Positions 1 to 6,939 of a stretch of DNA of 9,996 nucleotides are shown here, piece by piece. Source of the stretch: Lachnospiraceae bacterium (GTDB lineage Bacteria; Bacillota; Clostridia; Lachnospirales; Lachnospiraceae); assembly GCA_902363675.1 (NCBI GenBank), contig CABJAV010000052.1, forward strand, positions 1 to 9,996, written 5' to 3'. The notes under the pieces are model-generated. The model ran no database searches and had not been told where the DNA came from. It worked only from the letters and a program-made list of their open reading frames with translations. Position 1 is the first letter of the stretch. The number at the start of each line of letters is the position of its first letter. Position numbers and translations under genes: made by a program.

Positions 1-1
1 T

Positions 2-85
2 AATCTGCTTAGTTATTTGAGGAGATGCTGTAAGAATGTTATTATAGCATGCGATTTTGAAGATGAGGTAAATAACATGATGTAA
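2..85 (+). CDS. Possible C-terminal tail of an upstream gene (partial)
   Basis: One plus-strand frame is open from the window edge to a TAA at 83-85, giving 27 residues that end in DFEDEVNNMM. The other two plus frames have stops within the first 20 bases. Twenty-seven codons can stay open by chance, so this is weak evidence. I do not recognise the peptide and cannot name a family. The following 80 bases are very AT-rich, as expected after a gene end, but no hairpin terminator is visible there. Confidence 0.2.
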   Translation, partial: NLLSYLRRCCKNVIIACDFEDEVNNMM

Positions 86-163
86 AAATTGGAAATATAT
101 ATTTTTTAAATTATGTATCCACTTAAGGACGCCCACCACCACCTAAAAAATAAACTACGATCT

Positions 164-388
164 TTAAACTGCACTATTTTCGACCCTAATATTTTTCTTA
201 TATTTTCTAAAAGTATCTTCTTTCACATTTCCCCAACAAGCCCTAAAAAGTCTATCATGGGTAAAACTCCTCGACTTCGCTCTTAAAATCGCACACAGGG
301 GCAACACAGGCTCTCACAGGGGTAAGAGAAAGTTGTTTTGTCTGTCTAAAAATTGAATTTGCGCATTATTACCGTTTCTCTTCTGCAT
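164..388 (-). other. Decayed-looking minus-strand reading frame in a gene-poor stretch
   Basis: The stretch 1-512 has no intact gene that I can support. On the minus strand one frame runs from an ATG at 386-388 to a TGA at 314-316 (24 codons) and continues in the same frame for 49 more codons to a TAA at 164-166. The second part includes the segment RACWGNVKEDTFRKYKKN. Neither part has a ribosome binding site. Continuation across a single stop suggests either a nonsense-broken relic or an intergenic repeat that happens to be open. Base composition is mixed: AT-rich at 60-250 and clearly GC-richer at about 380-480. I see no terminal inverted repeats or transposase motif that would define an insertion sequence. 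Confidence 0.2.
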
Positions 389-512
389 GGAAGATCTGGA
401 GAAGTGACAGCCGGAAACATGCCAGCCCGAATTCTGCGCAGACCGAGAGTGCCTGTGCGGGAAGCCTTGGCATGGCCGTTTGCCTGTCACTTTTGTATTT
501 TCTGTAAACAAT

Positions 513-550
513 AAAAAGCCGGACGTTGTGTAAACAGCGTCCGGCTTTTT
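513..550 (-). terminator. Rho-independent terminator of the chemoreceptor gene
   Basis: A perfect 13-bp inverted repeat, AAAAAGCCGGACG at 513-525 and its complement at 538-550, is separated by a 12-nt loop. Read on the minus strand it is a GC-rich stem ending in a T-run, 11 nt past the stop codon of the chemoreceptor gene. The A and T tracts on both sides mean it could also stop transcription entering from the left. Confidence 0.93.
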
Positions 551-561
551 GGCAGACAGAG

Positions 562-2046
562 TTATCCGAGTTCTTTGTGCTCTACGGAATCTTTCATATC
601 TTCTGCAAGCATGTAAATATTCTCCAGAACTTTTTTACAGCCCTTCATATTGTCCACCGTGGAATCTGCCATACGCAGCCCTTCGGTGGAAGAGGCAGCC
701 ACTTCCTCACCGGTGGCGGAGAGGTGGGTAATATTATCGGAAATAACATTGGTGGCATCAAGGATTTTCTGGATATTTTCTTCTGCCGTATGGATGTCTT
801 CCATCAGGTGTTCAACGGTTTCACCGACATTGCCGAATTTCTCCTGTGTATTTTCAATCAGTTTGTTCTGCTTTTCTACGGAAGCAACTGAGTTTTCGAT
901 ACTTTCGTTGGCACGTTTTGTGTCATCATTTAATTTGTCGATAATTTCTGTAATGTTGGCAGAGGCATTTTTTGTCTGTTCGGAAAGCTGGCGGATTTCA
1001 TCAGCCACCACAGCAAACCCTTTTCCGGCTTCCCCGGCACGCGCAGCCTCAATGGAAGCATTTAAGGCAAGCAGATTTGTCTGGTTGGAAATTTCAATAA
1101 TGGATCCGACAAAGCTCTGGACATCCTCGACTTTTGCAGTCAGGCTCTGGATGACCTGTACCGTAATATTGCTGGCTTCTTCAACGTTCTGTGCCTGTTC
1201 CTTTAATTCCCGGACGACCTGTGCACCGGATTTTACGGTAGCATCTGTTTCATGTGCGGCTTTAATCATCTGGTGGATGCCGGCTTCTGCCGCATCGGTG
1301 TTGCCTTGGATATTGGAACACATAACCGCCTGTTTCTGGATGGCTTCGGCGGTGCTTTCGGTGCTGTCTGCAATTTCCTGAATAGAACTGTGGCTGACAT
1401 CAATATTGTTTTCCAAACTGTCAAGAACAGTCATTGCTTCGCCAAAATGCTTGGAAATATTTTCGGCAACGAGAAGCATCTGATCATGGTTTTTCTTCTG
1501 CTTATCCGCAGCTTCTGTAATCTCAGTCATGTTTTCATTAAAGAAAAGTACAAGCATCCGTGTAATACTGATAGAAGCGTATGCAACAAGGAGCAGGACA
1601 AACAGTGCCAGCACCTTGTTGGTCAGTGCAGCAGATGCATGAGAGTCAAAATCGAGCATCAGACGGACGATATTTGCAAGCAGAAATACGCTGTTTATTA
1701 TTTTCATAAGCCGTTCATCCAGATAAACCATGGCGGCAATAACGAGGGGAAACGCGTAAGCCCATGTCCCTTCCGTGGTATTTAGTAAAGCGACAGCTGC
1801 ATAACCGACTATCATGGCGGTTGTCAGGATGATGGCACAGGTGTGCGTCTCCTTTCGGGTCAGATAGCCCAATACGGAAATGATAATCACGCCGACCGAA
1901 ACCAGACACTGGATCACAATCCGGACAAAGTGGTCACCGTGGTTGGCCGCCAGTGCAGCAAGCATGGTCAGCGTGATATAGGCAAAGATAATGGTGACAG
2001 CGAGAAATACCCGCTTGTTGGCTCGTAAATACTGTTTTTCGTTCAT
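562..2046 (-). CDS. Methyl-accepting chemotaxis protein with a multi-pass membrane N-terminus
   Basis: A chemoreceptor of 494 residues that would signal to CheA/CheW at the inner face of the membrane. The N-terminal third is hydrophobic, with about six likely membrane segments (roughly residues 13-34, 41-62, 70-88, 96-108, 112-131 and 145-169). A long helical coiled-coil signalling domain follows. Its hairpin tip is unmistakable at residues 318-356, including [19 protein letters not shown] and [17 protein letters not shown] see no large extracellular Cache-type sensor domain, no clear HAMP domain and no C-terminal CheR-tether pentapeptide; the protein ends in HKELG. The start is set by AAGGAGA about 8 nt upstream. 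An in-frame ATG at 2098-2100 is ruled out because it lies inside the -10 box. The gene has its own promoter and terminator. No other chemotaxis or flagellar gene is nearby, so it is an orphan receptor with unknown ligand. Confidence 0.93.
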   Translation of the reverse strand: MNEKQYLRANKRVFLAVTIIFAYITLTMLAALAANHGDHFVRIVIQCLVSVGVIIISVLGYLTRKETHTCAIILTTAMIVGYAAVALLNTTEGTWAYAFPLVIAAMVYLDERLMKIINSVFLLANIVRLMLDFDSHASAALTNKVLALFVLLLVAYASISITRMLVLFFNENMTEITEAADKQKKNHDQMLLVAENISKHFGEAMTVLDSLENNIDVSHSSIQEIADSTESTAEAIQKQAVMCSNIQGNTDAAEAGIHQMIKAAHETDATVKSGAQVVRELKEQAQNVEEASNITVQVIQSLTAKVEDVQSFVGSIIEISNQTNLLALNASIEAARAGEAGKGFAVVADEIRQLSEQTKNASANITEIIDKLNDDTKRANESIENSVASVEKQNKLIENTQEKFGNVGETVEHLMEDIHTAEENIQKILDATNVISDNITHLSATGEEVAASSTEGLRMADSTVDNMKGCKKVLENIYMLAEDMKDSVEHKELG

Positions 2047-2095
2047 GTAATGTTCTCCTTCTGCAAAATATGTAAAACCGTTAAATTGTATAATA

Positions 2096-2125
2096 ATCAT
2101 ACCTCTAATAAATACCGTTTGTCAA
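2096..2125 (-). promoter_or_regulatory. Sigma-A promoter of the chemoreceptor gene
   Basis: On the minus strand, TTGACA (2125-2120) and TATGAT (2101-2096) are separated by 18 bp. Transcription should begin near 2089, leaving a leader of roughly 43 nt before the ATG at 2046. The boxes are of housekeeping type, not the sigma-28 (flagellar) type often found on chemoreceptor genes. Confidence 0.8.
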
Positions 2126-2225
2126 AGGAAAACAGGACCACAATTGAAAAATGAAAAAAATGAACTGGTGATAAATGGGAATATGCAGTAAAATAGGAAA
2201 AAGAAAAGCTACAGGAAAATCATAT

Positions 2226-2231
2226 GGGGAG
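2226..2231 (+). promoter_or_regulatory. Ribosome binding site that decides the glpK start
   Basis: GGGGAG lies 7 nt before the ATG at 2239 and 10 nt before the ATG at 2242. A longer in-frame start at 2224 would overlap this site and has only a weak AGGAAAA upstream. GlpK proteins usually begin a few residues before the conserved [10 protein letters not shown] motif, which also fits the shorter forms. Confidence 0.7.
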
Positions 2232-2238
2232 ATTACAG

Positions 2239-3741
2239 ATGATGAAAGAATATATTATGGCACTGGATCAGGGAACGACAAGTTCCCGCTGTATCCTGTT
2301 TGATCATGCAGGAAAAATCGTCACGATGGCACAGAAAGAATTTACACAGATTTACCCGCAGCCGGGCTGGGTAGAGCAGAATCCGAGGGAAATCTGGTCC
2401 TCCCAGATGTCGGTTGCCATAGAGGCAATGGCGAATATCGGGGCATCATCCAAAAATATCCGTGCCATTGGCATCACAAACCAGCGCGAAACCACAATCG
2501 TCTGGGATAAAAAGACCGGGGAACCCGTATACAATGCGATCGTCTGGCAGTGCCGGCGCACGGCAGAACAGATTGACGAACTGAAAGAAAAAGGATATGG
2601 ACCGATGCTGCAGAAGCGGACAGGTCTGGTGCCGGATGCTTATTTTTCCGCAAGCAAGATCGCATGGATTCTTGATCATGTGAAAGGCGCGCGTGAGGCG
2701 GCAGAAAAAGGGGAACTTTTGTTTGGTACGGTGGATACATGGCTGATCTGGAATCTGACCAAAGGAGCGGTGCATGTCACGGATTATACGAATGCGGCAA
2801 GAACCATGTTGTTTGACATACACAGATGCTGCTGGGATGAAGAGATATTAGAGCTGTTTCGCATTCCAAAAGAAATGCTGCCGGAAGTGCGGCCGTCGAG
2901 TGGTCTCTTCGGAGAGACACAGGAGCAGATTTTTGGCGGTAAAATTCCTGTGATGGGTGTGGCAGGAGACCAGCAGGCGGCATTGTTCGGACAGTGCTGT
3001 TTTGAAAAAGGGGATGTAAAAAATACCTATGGAACCGGTTGTTTTCTTTTGATGCATACCGGAAAGGAACCAATCATTTCCAGACATGGACTGCTTACAA
3101 CCATTGCTGCGAGTACTGCAGGGGAAGTGGAATATGCACTTGAGGGAAGTGTTTTTGTGGCAGGGGCGGCCATCCAGTGGCTGAGGGACGGAATGCGTAT
3201 GATCCGTACCGCTGGACAGTCCGAGGAATATGCAAAGAGAGTCCCGGATTCCAATGGTGTTTATATTGTTCCTGCGTTTGCCGGCATGGGGGCACCGTAT
3301 TGGAATCCGTATGCGCGCGGAACGATTGTCGGGCTGACACGGGGATGTAAAAAGGAACATTTTATCCGTGCAACATTAGAGTCTATTGCCTATCAGGCGA
3401 AAGATGTCATTCACGCCATGGAAGAGGATGCCGGCGTGACGCTGAATGGTCTGCGCGTGGACGGAGGAGCCAGTGCAAATAACATGCTTGTACAGTTTCA
3501 GGCAGATATCATTGATGCGGCAGTGCTTCGACCGGAATGTATCGAGACAACAGCACTCGGAGCGGCATATCTGGCAGGACTTGCAGCAGGTTACTGGAAA
3601 GACAGGGATGAAATCCGGGAAAACTGGCAGCTGGGACGAAGGTTTGAACCGGTAATGGACTCTGGGGAGCGCAAAAAGCTGCTCAGGGGATGGCAGAGAG
3701 CCGTGCGGTGCGCACGGCTCTGGGCAGAAGATGAAAGGTGA
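2239..3741 (+). CDS. glpK: Glycerol kinase
   Basis: Phosphorylates glycerol with ATP to sn-glycerol 3-phosphate in the cytoplasm. The 500-residue product has the family's usual length and aligns end to end with E. coli GlpK from memory. Visible features: phosphate-binding [10 protein letters not shown] (8-17), glycerol-binding R83-E84, W103 and Y135, catalytic D244 in [10 protein letters not shown], and both FGGY-kinase signatures ([13 protein letters not shown] at 135-147 and GTIVGLTRG... near 361-382). The C-terminus is intact. Two regulatory features seem absent: the histidine phosphorylated by HPr in many Gram-positive enzymes is Q230 here, and the Arg-containing loop that binds fructose 1,6-bisphosphate in E. 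coli is shortened. No glpF or glpD is adjacent. The promoter is unclear; TAAAAT at 2189-2194 is a candidate -10 with a poor -35. The start could also be the ATG at 2242. Confidence 0.97.
   Translation: MMKEYIMALDQGTTSSRCILFDHAGKIVTMAQKEFTQIYPQPGWVEQNPREIWSSQMSVAIEAMANIGASSKNIRAIGITNQRETTIVWDKKTGEPVYNAIVWQCRRTAEQIDELKEKGYGPMLQKRTGLVPDAYFSASKIAWILDHVKGAREAAEKGELLFGTVDTWLIWNLTKGAVHVTDYTNAARTMLFDIHRCCWDEEILELFRIPKEMLPEVRPSSGLFGETQEQIFGGKIPVMGVAGDQQAALFGQCCFEKGDVKNTYGTGCFLLMHTGKEPIISRHGLLTTIAASTAGEVEYALEGSVFVAGAAIQWLRDGMRMIRTAGQSEEYAKRVPDSNGVYIVPAFAGMGAPYWNPYARGTIVGLTRGCKKEHFIRATLESIAYQAKDVIHAMEEDAGVTLNGLRVDGGASANNMLVQFQADIIDAAVLRPECIETTALGAAYLAGLAAGYWKDRDEIRENWQLGRRFEPVMDSGERKKLLRGWQRAVRCARLWAEDER
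3697..3721 (+). repeat. Perfect hairpin inside the 3' end of glpK
   Basis: AGAGCCGTGCG (3697-3707) and its exact complement (3711-3721) flank a 3-nt loop. This gives a very stable GC-rich stem that ends 17 nt before the glpK stop codon. It lies in coding sequence (residues RAVRCARLW). There is no T-run directly after it, although a T-rich tract starts at about 3741, so it is not a standard terminator. It may protect or pause the transcript end. Confidence 0.6.
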
Positions 3742-3932
3742 TTTTATTTTCGACACTTTTCAGTACAGATGTGAAATCTATAATTGAAGTGGTTCCTCGA
3801 TACTGGACACAGACAAACCCACCTTATGAGGTTGATTTTCTGATTCAGAGAGAAAATGATATTTTTCCAATTGAGGTCAAATCAGAGGCTAATACAACAA
3901 GCAAAAGTCTGAAAAAATGCTGTAGGTTTTGA
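3738..3932 (+). pseudogene. Remnant of a DUF4143-type AAA ATPase gene (C-terminal scrap)
   Basis: A 64-codon frame overlapping the last 4 bases of glpK. It contains RYWTQTNPPYEVDFLIQREN and FPIEVKSEANTTSKSLKK. From memory this matches the C-terminal nuclease-like part of proteins that join an AAA ATPase to DUF4143, where a YW, an EVDFLI strand and a PIEVK strand are diagnostic. Family members are about 400 residues, so over 80% is missing, including the entire ATPase. The only start is a GTG at 3738 with no credible ribosome binding site of its own. The frame runs into the terminator hairpin and stops at 3930-3932, right after KSLKKCC where the family continues. It is best read as the debris of a lost gene. 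Its position against glpK suggests a deletion or rearrangement boundary near 3738. Confidence 0.72.
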
Positions 3933-3953
3933 AAACCTACAGTATTTTTCTTT
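3920..3953 (+). terminator. Terminator after glpK and the DUF4143 remnant
   Basis: A perfect inverted repeat, CTGTAGGTTTT (3920-3930) with its complement at 3932-3942, is followed by TATTTTTCTTT. The outer 7 bp include the GC pairs, and the stem is preceded by an A-run. It overlaps the last codons of the remnant. It would end glpK transcripts and insulate the nad operon. Confidence 0.75.
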
Positions 3954-3966
3954 GATGGCTTTTGTT

Positions 3967-4012
3967 ACAGACACTGAATTAACATCTGTCTTGTCACATG
4001 TAAAGATATGTG
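3967..4012 (+). promoter_or_regulatory. Candidate NiaR operator upstream of nadB
   Basis: Two ACAnnTGT-like half-sites occur in tandem 12 bp apart: ACATCTGT at 3982-3989 and TCACATGT at 3994-4001. A perfect CACAT (3995-3999) / ATGTG (4008-4012) inverted repeat covers the promoter spacer, and ACAGA (3967-3971) is inverted against TCTGT (3985-3989). The sites cover the -35 box, so a bound protein would block RNA polymerase. Assignment to NiaR is inferred from the niaR gene at the end of the operon and from my memory of its ACAnnTGT-type sites. Confidence 0.5.
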
Positions 4013-4019
4013 CTATACT
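3991..4019 (+). promoter_or_regulatory. Promoter of the nadB-nadC-niaR operon
   Basis: TTGTCA (3991-3996), a 17-bp spacer and TATACT (4014-4019). The spacer ends in TGC, giving an extended TGn -10 element. The predicted transcript start is near 4026, about 42 nt before the nadB ATG. Confidence 0.78.
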
Positions 4020-4067
4020 ACGAGACAATAACGCGTATATAAGTTATACAGAAAGAATGTGGAGAGT

Positions 4068-5381
4068 ATGAAGACAGATGTATTAATCGTTGGAAGCGGA
4101 TGTTCCGGTCTGTATTGTGCTTTACAGCTTCCAGAAGATAAGAAAATTACAATCATTACAAAATCTGATGTGGAGAGCAGCGATTCCTATCTTGCGCAGG
4201 GTGGAATCTGTATGCTGAAAAATGATGCGGATTATGACAGCTATTTTGAAGATACGATGAAGGCTGGTCATTATGAGAATGACCGTGAGTCGGTGGATAT
4301 CATGATTCGTTCCTCACAAGACGTAATTCATGATTTGCTTGGATATGGTGTGGATTTTGCAAGAGACGAGAATGGTGCTTTGGCTTTTACCAGAGAGGGA
4401 GCACACTCGGACAAGCGTATCCTGTTTCATGAAGATATTACAGGGGAAGCAATTACAAGTAAACTGTATGAAGCGGTAAAAAAATTGCCGAATGTCACAA
4501 TTTTTGAACATACAACGATGGTGGATATCGTAGAAGAGGACAACATTTGTTATGGTGCGGTTATCCGAAGAGAAGATGGAACATTAGAAACCGTAGAGGC
4601 GAATGAGACCGTCTGGGCATGTGGAGGCATCGGTGGTCTTTATCGTCATTCCACGAATTTCCGCCATCTGACCGGAGATGCACTTGCGCTTGCGCTGCAT
4701 CACAAGGTTCGGTTGAAAAATATCAATTATGTACAAATTCATCCCACAACTTTTTTCTTAAGGGATGAGCAGGAACGCAGTTTCCTGATTTCTGAATCTG
4801 TACGAGGAGAAGGAGCAAAGTTGTATGATAAGAATATGAATCGCTTTGTTAACGAACTTCTTCCGAGAGACCTGCTCACAGAAGCAATCTATGAACAGAT
4901 GGAAAAGGATCACACGGAGCATGTGTGGGAAGATTTGCGGACGATTCCGGAGGAAGAACTTCGCACGCATTTCCCAAATATCGTTGAGCATTGCCGGCAA
5001 ATGGGGTATGATGTGACTAAGGAATGTATTCCGGTGGTTCCGGCACAACACTACTTTATGGGAGGTGTGTGGGTTGACTATATGAGCAAGACGTCCATGG
5101 ACCGGCTGTATGCAGTTGGCGAGACGGCATGTAATGGTGTTCACGGAAGAAATCGTCTGGCAAGTAATTCCCTTCTCGAAAGCCTTGTATTTGCAAAGCG
5201 TGCCGCAAAGCAGATGAGCGGTGAACTTACGCAGAAGGCAAAGCAGAAACCGGAGCTTTTTGCGGCGGTTGATATGGCTGCATATGAAGATGACGAGAAG
5301 CTGGCAAAGATGTATCATAAAGAAGTCCGGGAAGCAATTGCGGAGGCGGACCGCAGGATGGAAGAGTCAAAGACCGCCTGA
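4068..5381 (+). CDS. nadB: L-aspartate oxidase, short form
   Basis: Flavoenzyme that oxidises L-aspartate to iminoaspartate, the first step of de novo NAD synthesis. In an anaerobe fumarate is the likely electron acceptor. The 437-residue product opens with the FAD-binding DVLIVGSGCSG (4-14) and has a second FAD-contacting block, YAVGETACNGVHGRN...SNSLLE (348-371). Active-site equivalents of E. coli NadB are present: E110 in TREGAHS, H225 in QIHPTTF, R267 in PRDLL and H328 in AQHYFMGG. E. coli NadB is about 540 residues; the C-terminal helical domain is largely missing here, replaced by a tail of about 55 charged residues. The start is uncertain. GGAGAG sits only 1 nt before the ATG at 4068, and an in-frame GTG lies at 4059. 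I chose the ATG because MKTDVLIVGSG is a typical beginning. It is the first gene of an operon with nadC and niaR. Confidence 0.93.
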   Translation: MKTDVLIVGSGCSGLYCALQLPEDKKITIITKSDVESSDSYLAQGGICMLKNDADYDSYFEDTMKAGHYENDRESVDIMIRSSQDVIHDLLGYGVDFARDENGALAFTREGAHSDKRILFHEDITGEAITSKLYEAVKKLPNVTIFEHTTMVDIVEEDNICYGAVIRREDGTLETVEANETVWACGGIGGLYRHSTNFRHLTGDALALALHHKVRLKNINYVQIHPTTFFLRDEQERSFLISESVRGEGAKLYDKNMNRFVNELLPRDLLTEAIYEQMEKDHTEHVWEDLRTIPEEELRTHFPNIVEHCRQMGYDVTKECIPVVPAQHYFMGGVWVDYMSKTSMDRLYAVGETACNGVHGRNRLASNSLLESLVFAKRAAKQMSGELTQKAKQKPELFAAVDMAAYEDDEKLAKMYHKEVREAIAEADRRMEESKTA

Positions 5382-5415
5382 ATATTGAGTGAAAGAAATA
5401 AAAGTGAGGAATGAT

Positions 5416-6276
5416 ATGTACGATCAGGTAACATTAAAATTAAACGTAGATCCACTTATTTTAAGTGCATTAAAAGAAGATATTACAAGCGAGGATGTAT
5501 CCACAAACAGTGTGATGCCGCATCCACAGGCAGGAGAGGTTGATCTCATCTGTAAAGAGGATGGAATTATCTGCGGATTGCAGGTATTTGAGCGAGTATT
5601 TACATTGCTTGACGAGAAGACAGAGGTCGAGTTTTTTGTAAAAGATGGTGAAGAAGTGAAAAAAGGGCAGCTGATGGCAAAGGTACATGGAGACATCCGT
5701 ACCCTTCTGTGCGGGGAGCGCACCGCACTCAATTACTTACAGCGTATGAGCGGTATTGCAACGTACACACACCAAGTAGCAGCTTTGCTGAAAGGCAGCA
5801 GGACAAAGCTTCTTGATACAAGAAAGACCACACCAAACAATCGTATTTTTGAAAAATATGCAGTACGTATCGGTGGAGGAAATAACCATCGTTATAATTT
5901 GTCAGACGGAGTGCTTTTGAAGGACAACCATATCGGAGCAGCAGGTGGTGTAAAGGAAGCCATCCAGGCAGCGAAAGAGTATGCGCCATTTGTACGTAAA
6001 ATTGAAGTGGAAGTAGAAACACTGGATATGGTAAAGGAGGCTGTTGAGGCAGGCGCAGATATTATCATGCTGGATAATATGGATACCGATACCTTAAAAG
6101 AAGCCATTGCATATATTGATGGCAGAGCGGAGATTGAGGTGTCCGGCAATGTAACAAAAGAGAACATTACCAGATTGATCAATCTGGGTGTGGATTTTGT
6201 ATCCAGTGGAGCATTGACCCACTCTGCACCGATTCTGGATATTTCATTGAAAAATCTGCATCCGGTACAGGTGTAG
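5416..6276 (+). CDS. nadC: Nicotinate-nucleotide diphosphorylase (carboxylating), quinolinate phosphoribosyltransferase
   Basis: Converts quinolinate and phosphoribosyl pyrophosphate to nicotinate mononucleotide with loss of CO2. The 286-residue length is normal. An N-terminal substrate-binding domain (about 10-110) is followed by an alpha/beta barrel. Residues matching the quinolinate and PRPP contacts of the M. tuberculosis enzyme are visible: R102 (GERTALNYLQRMSGIAT), R136-K137 (DTRKTTP), H158-R159 (GGGNNHR), K169 (LLKDNH), E199 and D220 (IIMLDNM). The ATG at 5416 has TGAGGA 5 nt upstream and is preferred to an in-frame GTG at 5389, which lacks a site. It lies 34 nt after nadB and 12 nt before niaR, so co-transcription is expected. 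No nadA accompanies it, so quinolinate must come from an enzyme encoded elsewhere. Confidence 0.96.
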   Translation: MYDQVTLKLNVDPLILSALKEDITSEDVSTNSVMPHPQAGEVDLICKEDGIICGLQVFERVFTLLDEKTEVEFFVKDGEEVKKGQLMAKVHGDIRTLLCGERTALNYLQRMSGIATYTHQVAALLKGSRTKLLDTRKTTPNNRIFEKYAVRIGGGNNHRYNLSDGVLLKDNHIGAAGGVKEAIQAAKEYAPFVRKIEVEVETLDMVKEAVEAGADIIMLDNMDTDTLKEAIAYIDGRAEIEVSGNVTKENITRLINLGVDFVSSGALTHSAPILDISLKNLHPVQV

Positions 6277-6288
6277 AGGTTACAGGAT

Positions 6289-6840
6289 ATGAATGGAGAA
6301 GCAAGAAGAGATGAAATTGTGCGGATGCTGACAGAGAGCAGCAGCCCGCTTGCCGGGGTGACACTGGCAAAACATTTTGATGTGAGCCGTCAGGTGATTG
6401 TGCAGGATATTGCGTTACTGAGGGCAAACGGTTTTGATATTTTCTCCACAAATCGAGGCTATCTGATGCAGGGGCAGACGGAGACAACCCGTGTATTTAA
6501 AGTGTATCATGCGGATGAAGATGTGGAGAAGGAACTTACCACCATTGTAGACTTAGGCGGAACTATTGTGGATGTATTTGTATATCATAAAGTATATGGC
6601 GTGCTTCGGGCAGATATGAATATCAAATCCCGCATGGACATCCGGCGTTACATGGAAGAAATTGCGACAGGAAAGTCGAGCCTTCTTAAGAATGTAACTT
6701 CAGGATATCATTATCATACGATCCGGGCAGAGAGTAAGGAAATACTGGATATCATTCAGGAGGAACTACAAAAAGCAGGATTTCTTGCAAAACTGCAGGA
6801 TTATGAGCCGGTAGATTTCTGGAAGCAGGAGCAGGCATAA
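6289..6840 (+). CDS. niaR: NiaR (YrxA) family niacin-responsive repressor
   Basis: A 183-residue DNA-binding repressor of NAD biosynthesis and niacin uptake genes, using nicotinic acid as co-repressor. Residues about 5-60 form a winged helix-turn-helix of the HTH_11 type (VTLAKHFDVSRQVIVQDIAL with wing STNRGYL). Residues about 70-170 form the 3H domain named for its conserved histidines. The metal ligands known from T. maritima NiaR (H79, E87, H144, H146) have counterparts with matching spacing at H74, E82, H141 and H143; H100 in VYHKVYG is also conserved. The ATG has AGAGGT 8 nt upstream, overlapping the nadC stop. As the last gene of the operon it probably represses its own expression. No terminator hairpin is visible after it. 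Confidence 0.93.
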   Translation: MNGEARRDEIVRMLTESSSPLAGVTLAKHFDVSRQVIVQDIALLRANGFDIFSTNRGYLMQGQTETTRVFKVYHADEDVEKELTTIVDLGGTIVDVFVYHKVYGVLRADMNIKSRMDIRRYMEEIATGKSSLLKNVTSGYHYHTIRAESKEILDIIQEELQKAGFLAKLQDYEPVDFWKQEQA

Positions 6841-6842
6841 AT

Positions 6843-6872
6843 TTGACACACATTATATAGAAATGATATACT
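6843..6872 (+). promoter_or_regulatory. Promoter of the two-gene unit 6940-8038
   Basis: TTGACA (6843-6848), an 18-bp spacer and TATACT (6867-6872) start 3 bases after the niaR stop codon. Transcription should begin near 6879, giving a leader of about 60 nt. An 8-bp inverted repeat (TTTTCTCG at 6872-6879, CGAGAAAA at 6917-6924) frames this leader, ending just before the ribosome binding site. Confidence 0.8.
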
Positions 6873-6939
6873 TTTCTCGTTGTGAAAATGACATTCGCTT
6901 TAAAAACGGAAGGAATCGAGAAAAAAGGGGGGATACATC

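Noticed and set aside
314..511. 65-codon minus-strand frame taken as a real gene
   Set aside because: It would start at a TTG within the terminator region, has no ribosome binding site, and an internal ATG also lacks one; treated as a possible relic instead.
650..1381. Long plus-strand open frame (243 codons) opposite the chemoreceptor
   Set aside because: It is antisense to a clear chemoreceptor gene; the protein is Ser/Ala/Cys-rich shadow sequence without a ribosome binding site or domain.
1252..1785. Plus-strand open frame of 177 codons
   Set aside because: Also antisense to the chemoreceptor; no plausible translation start or recognisable domain.
2047..2100. Longer chemoreceptor start at 2098-2100
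   Set aside because: This ATG overlaps the -10 box of a strong promoter on the same strand, so it cannot be in the transcript; the ATG at 2046 has a good AAGGAGA site.
2848..3360. Minus-strand open frame of 170 codons inside glpK
   Set aside because: Shadow of the well-supported glpK coding frame; the peptide is Cys/His/Pro-rich noise.
4758..5318. Minus-strand open frame of 186 codons inside nadB
   Set aside because: Antisense shadow of nadB with no ribosome binding site.
6872..6924. TTTTCTCG/CGAGAAAA inverted repeat as a riboswitch or attenuator
   Set aside because: The predicted transcript start (about 6879) falls at the end of the first arm, so most of that arm would not be in the RNA; no known riboswitch consensus is seen.
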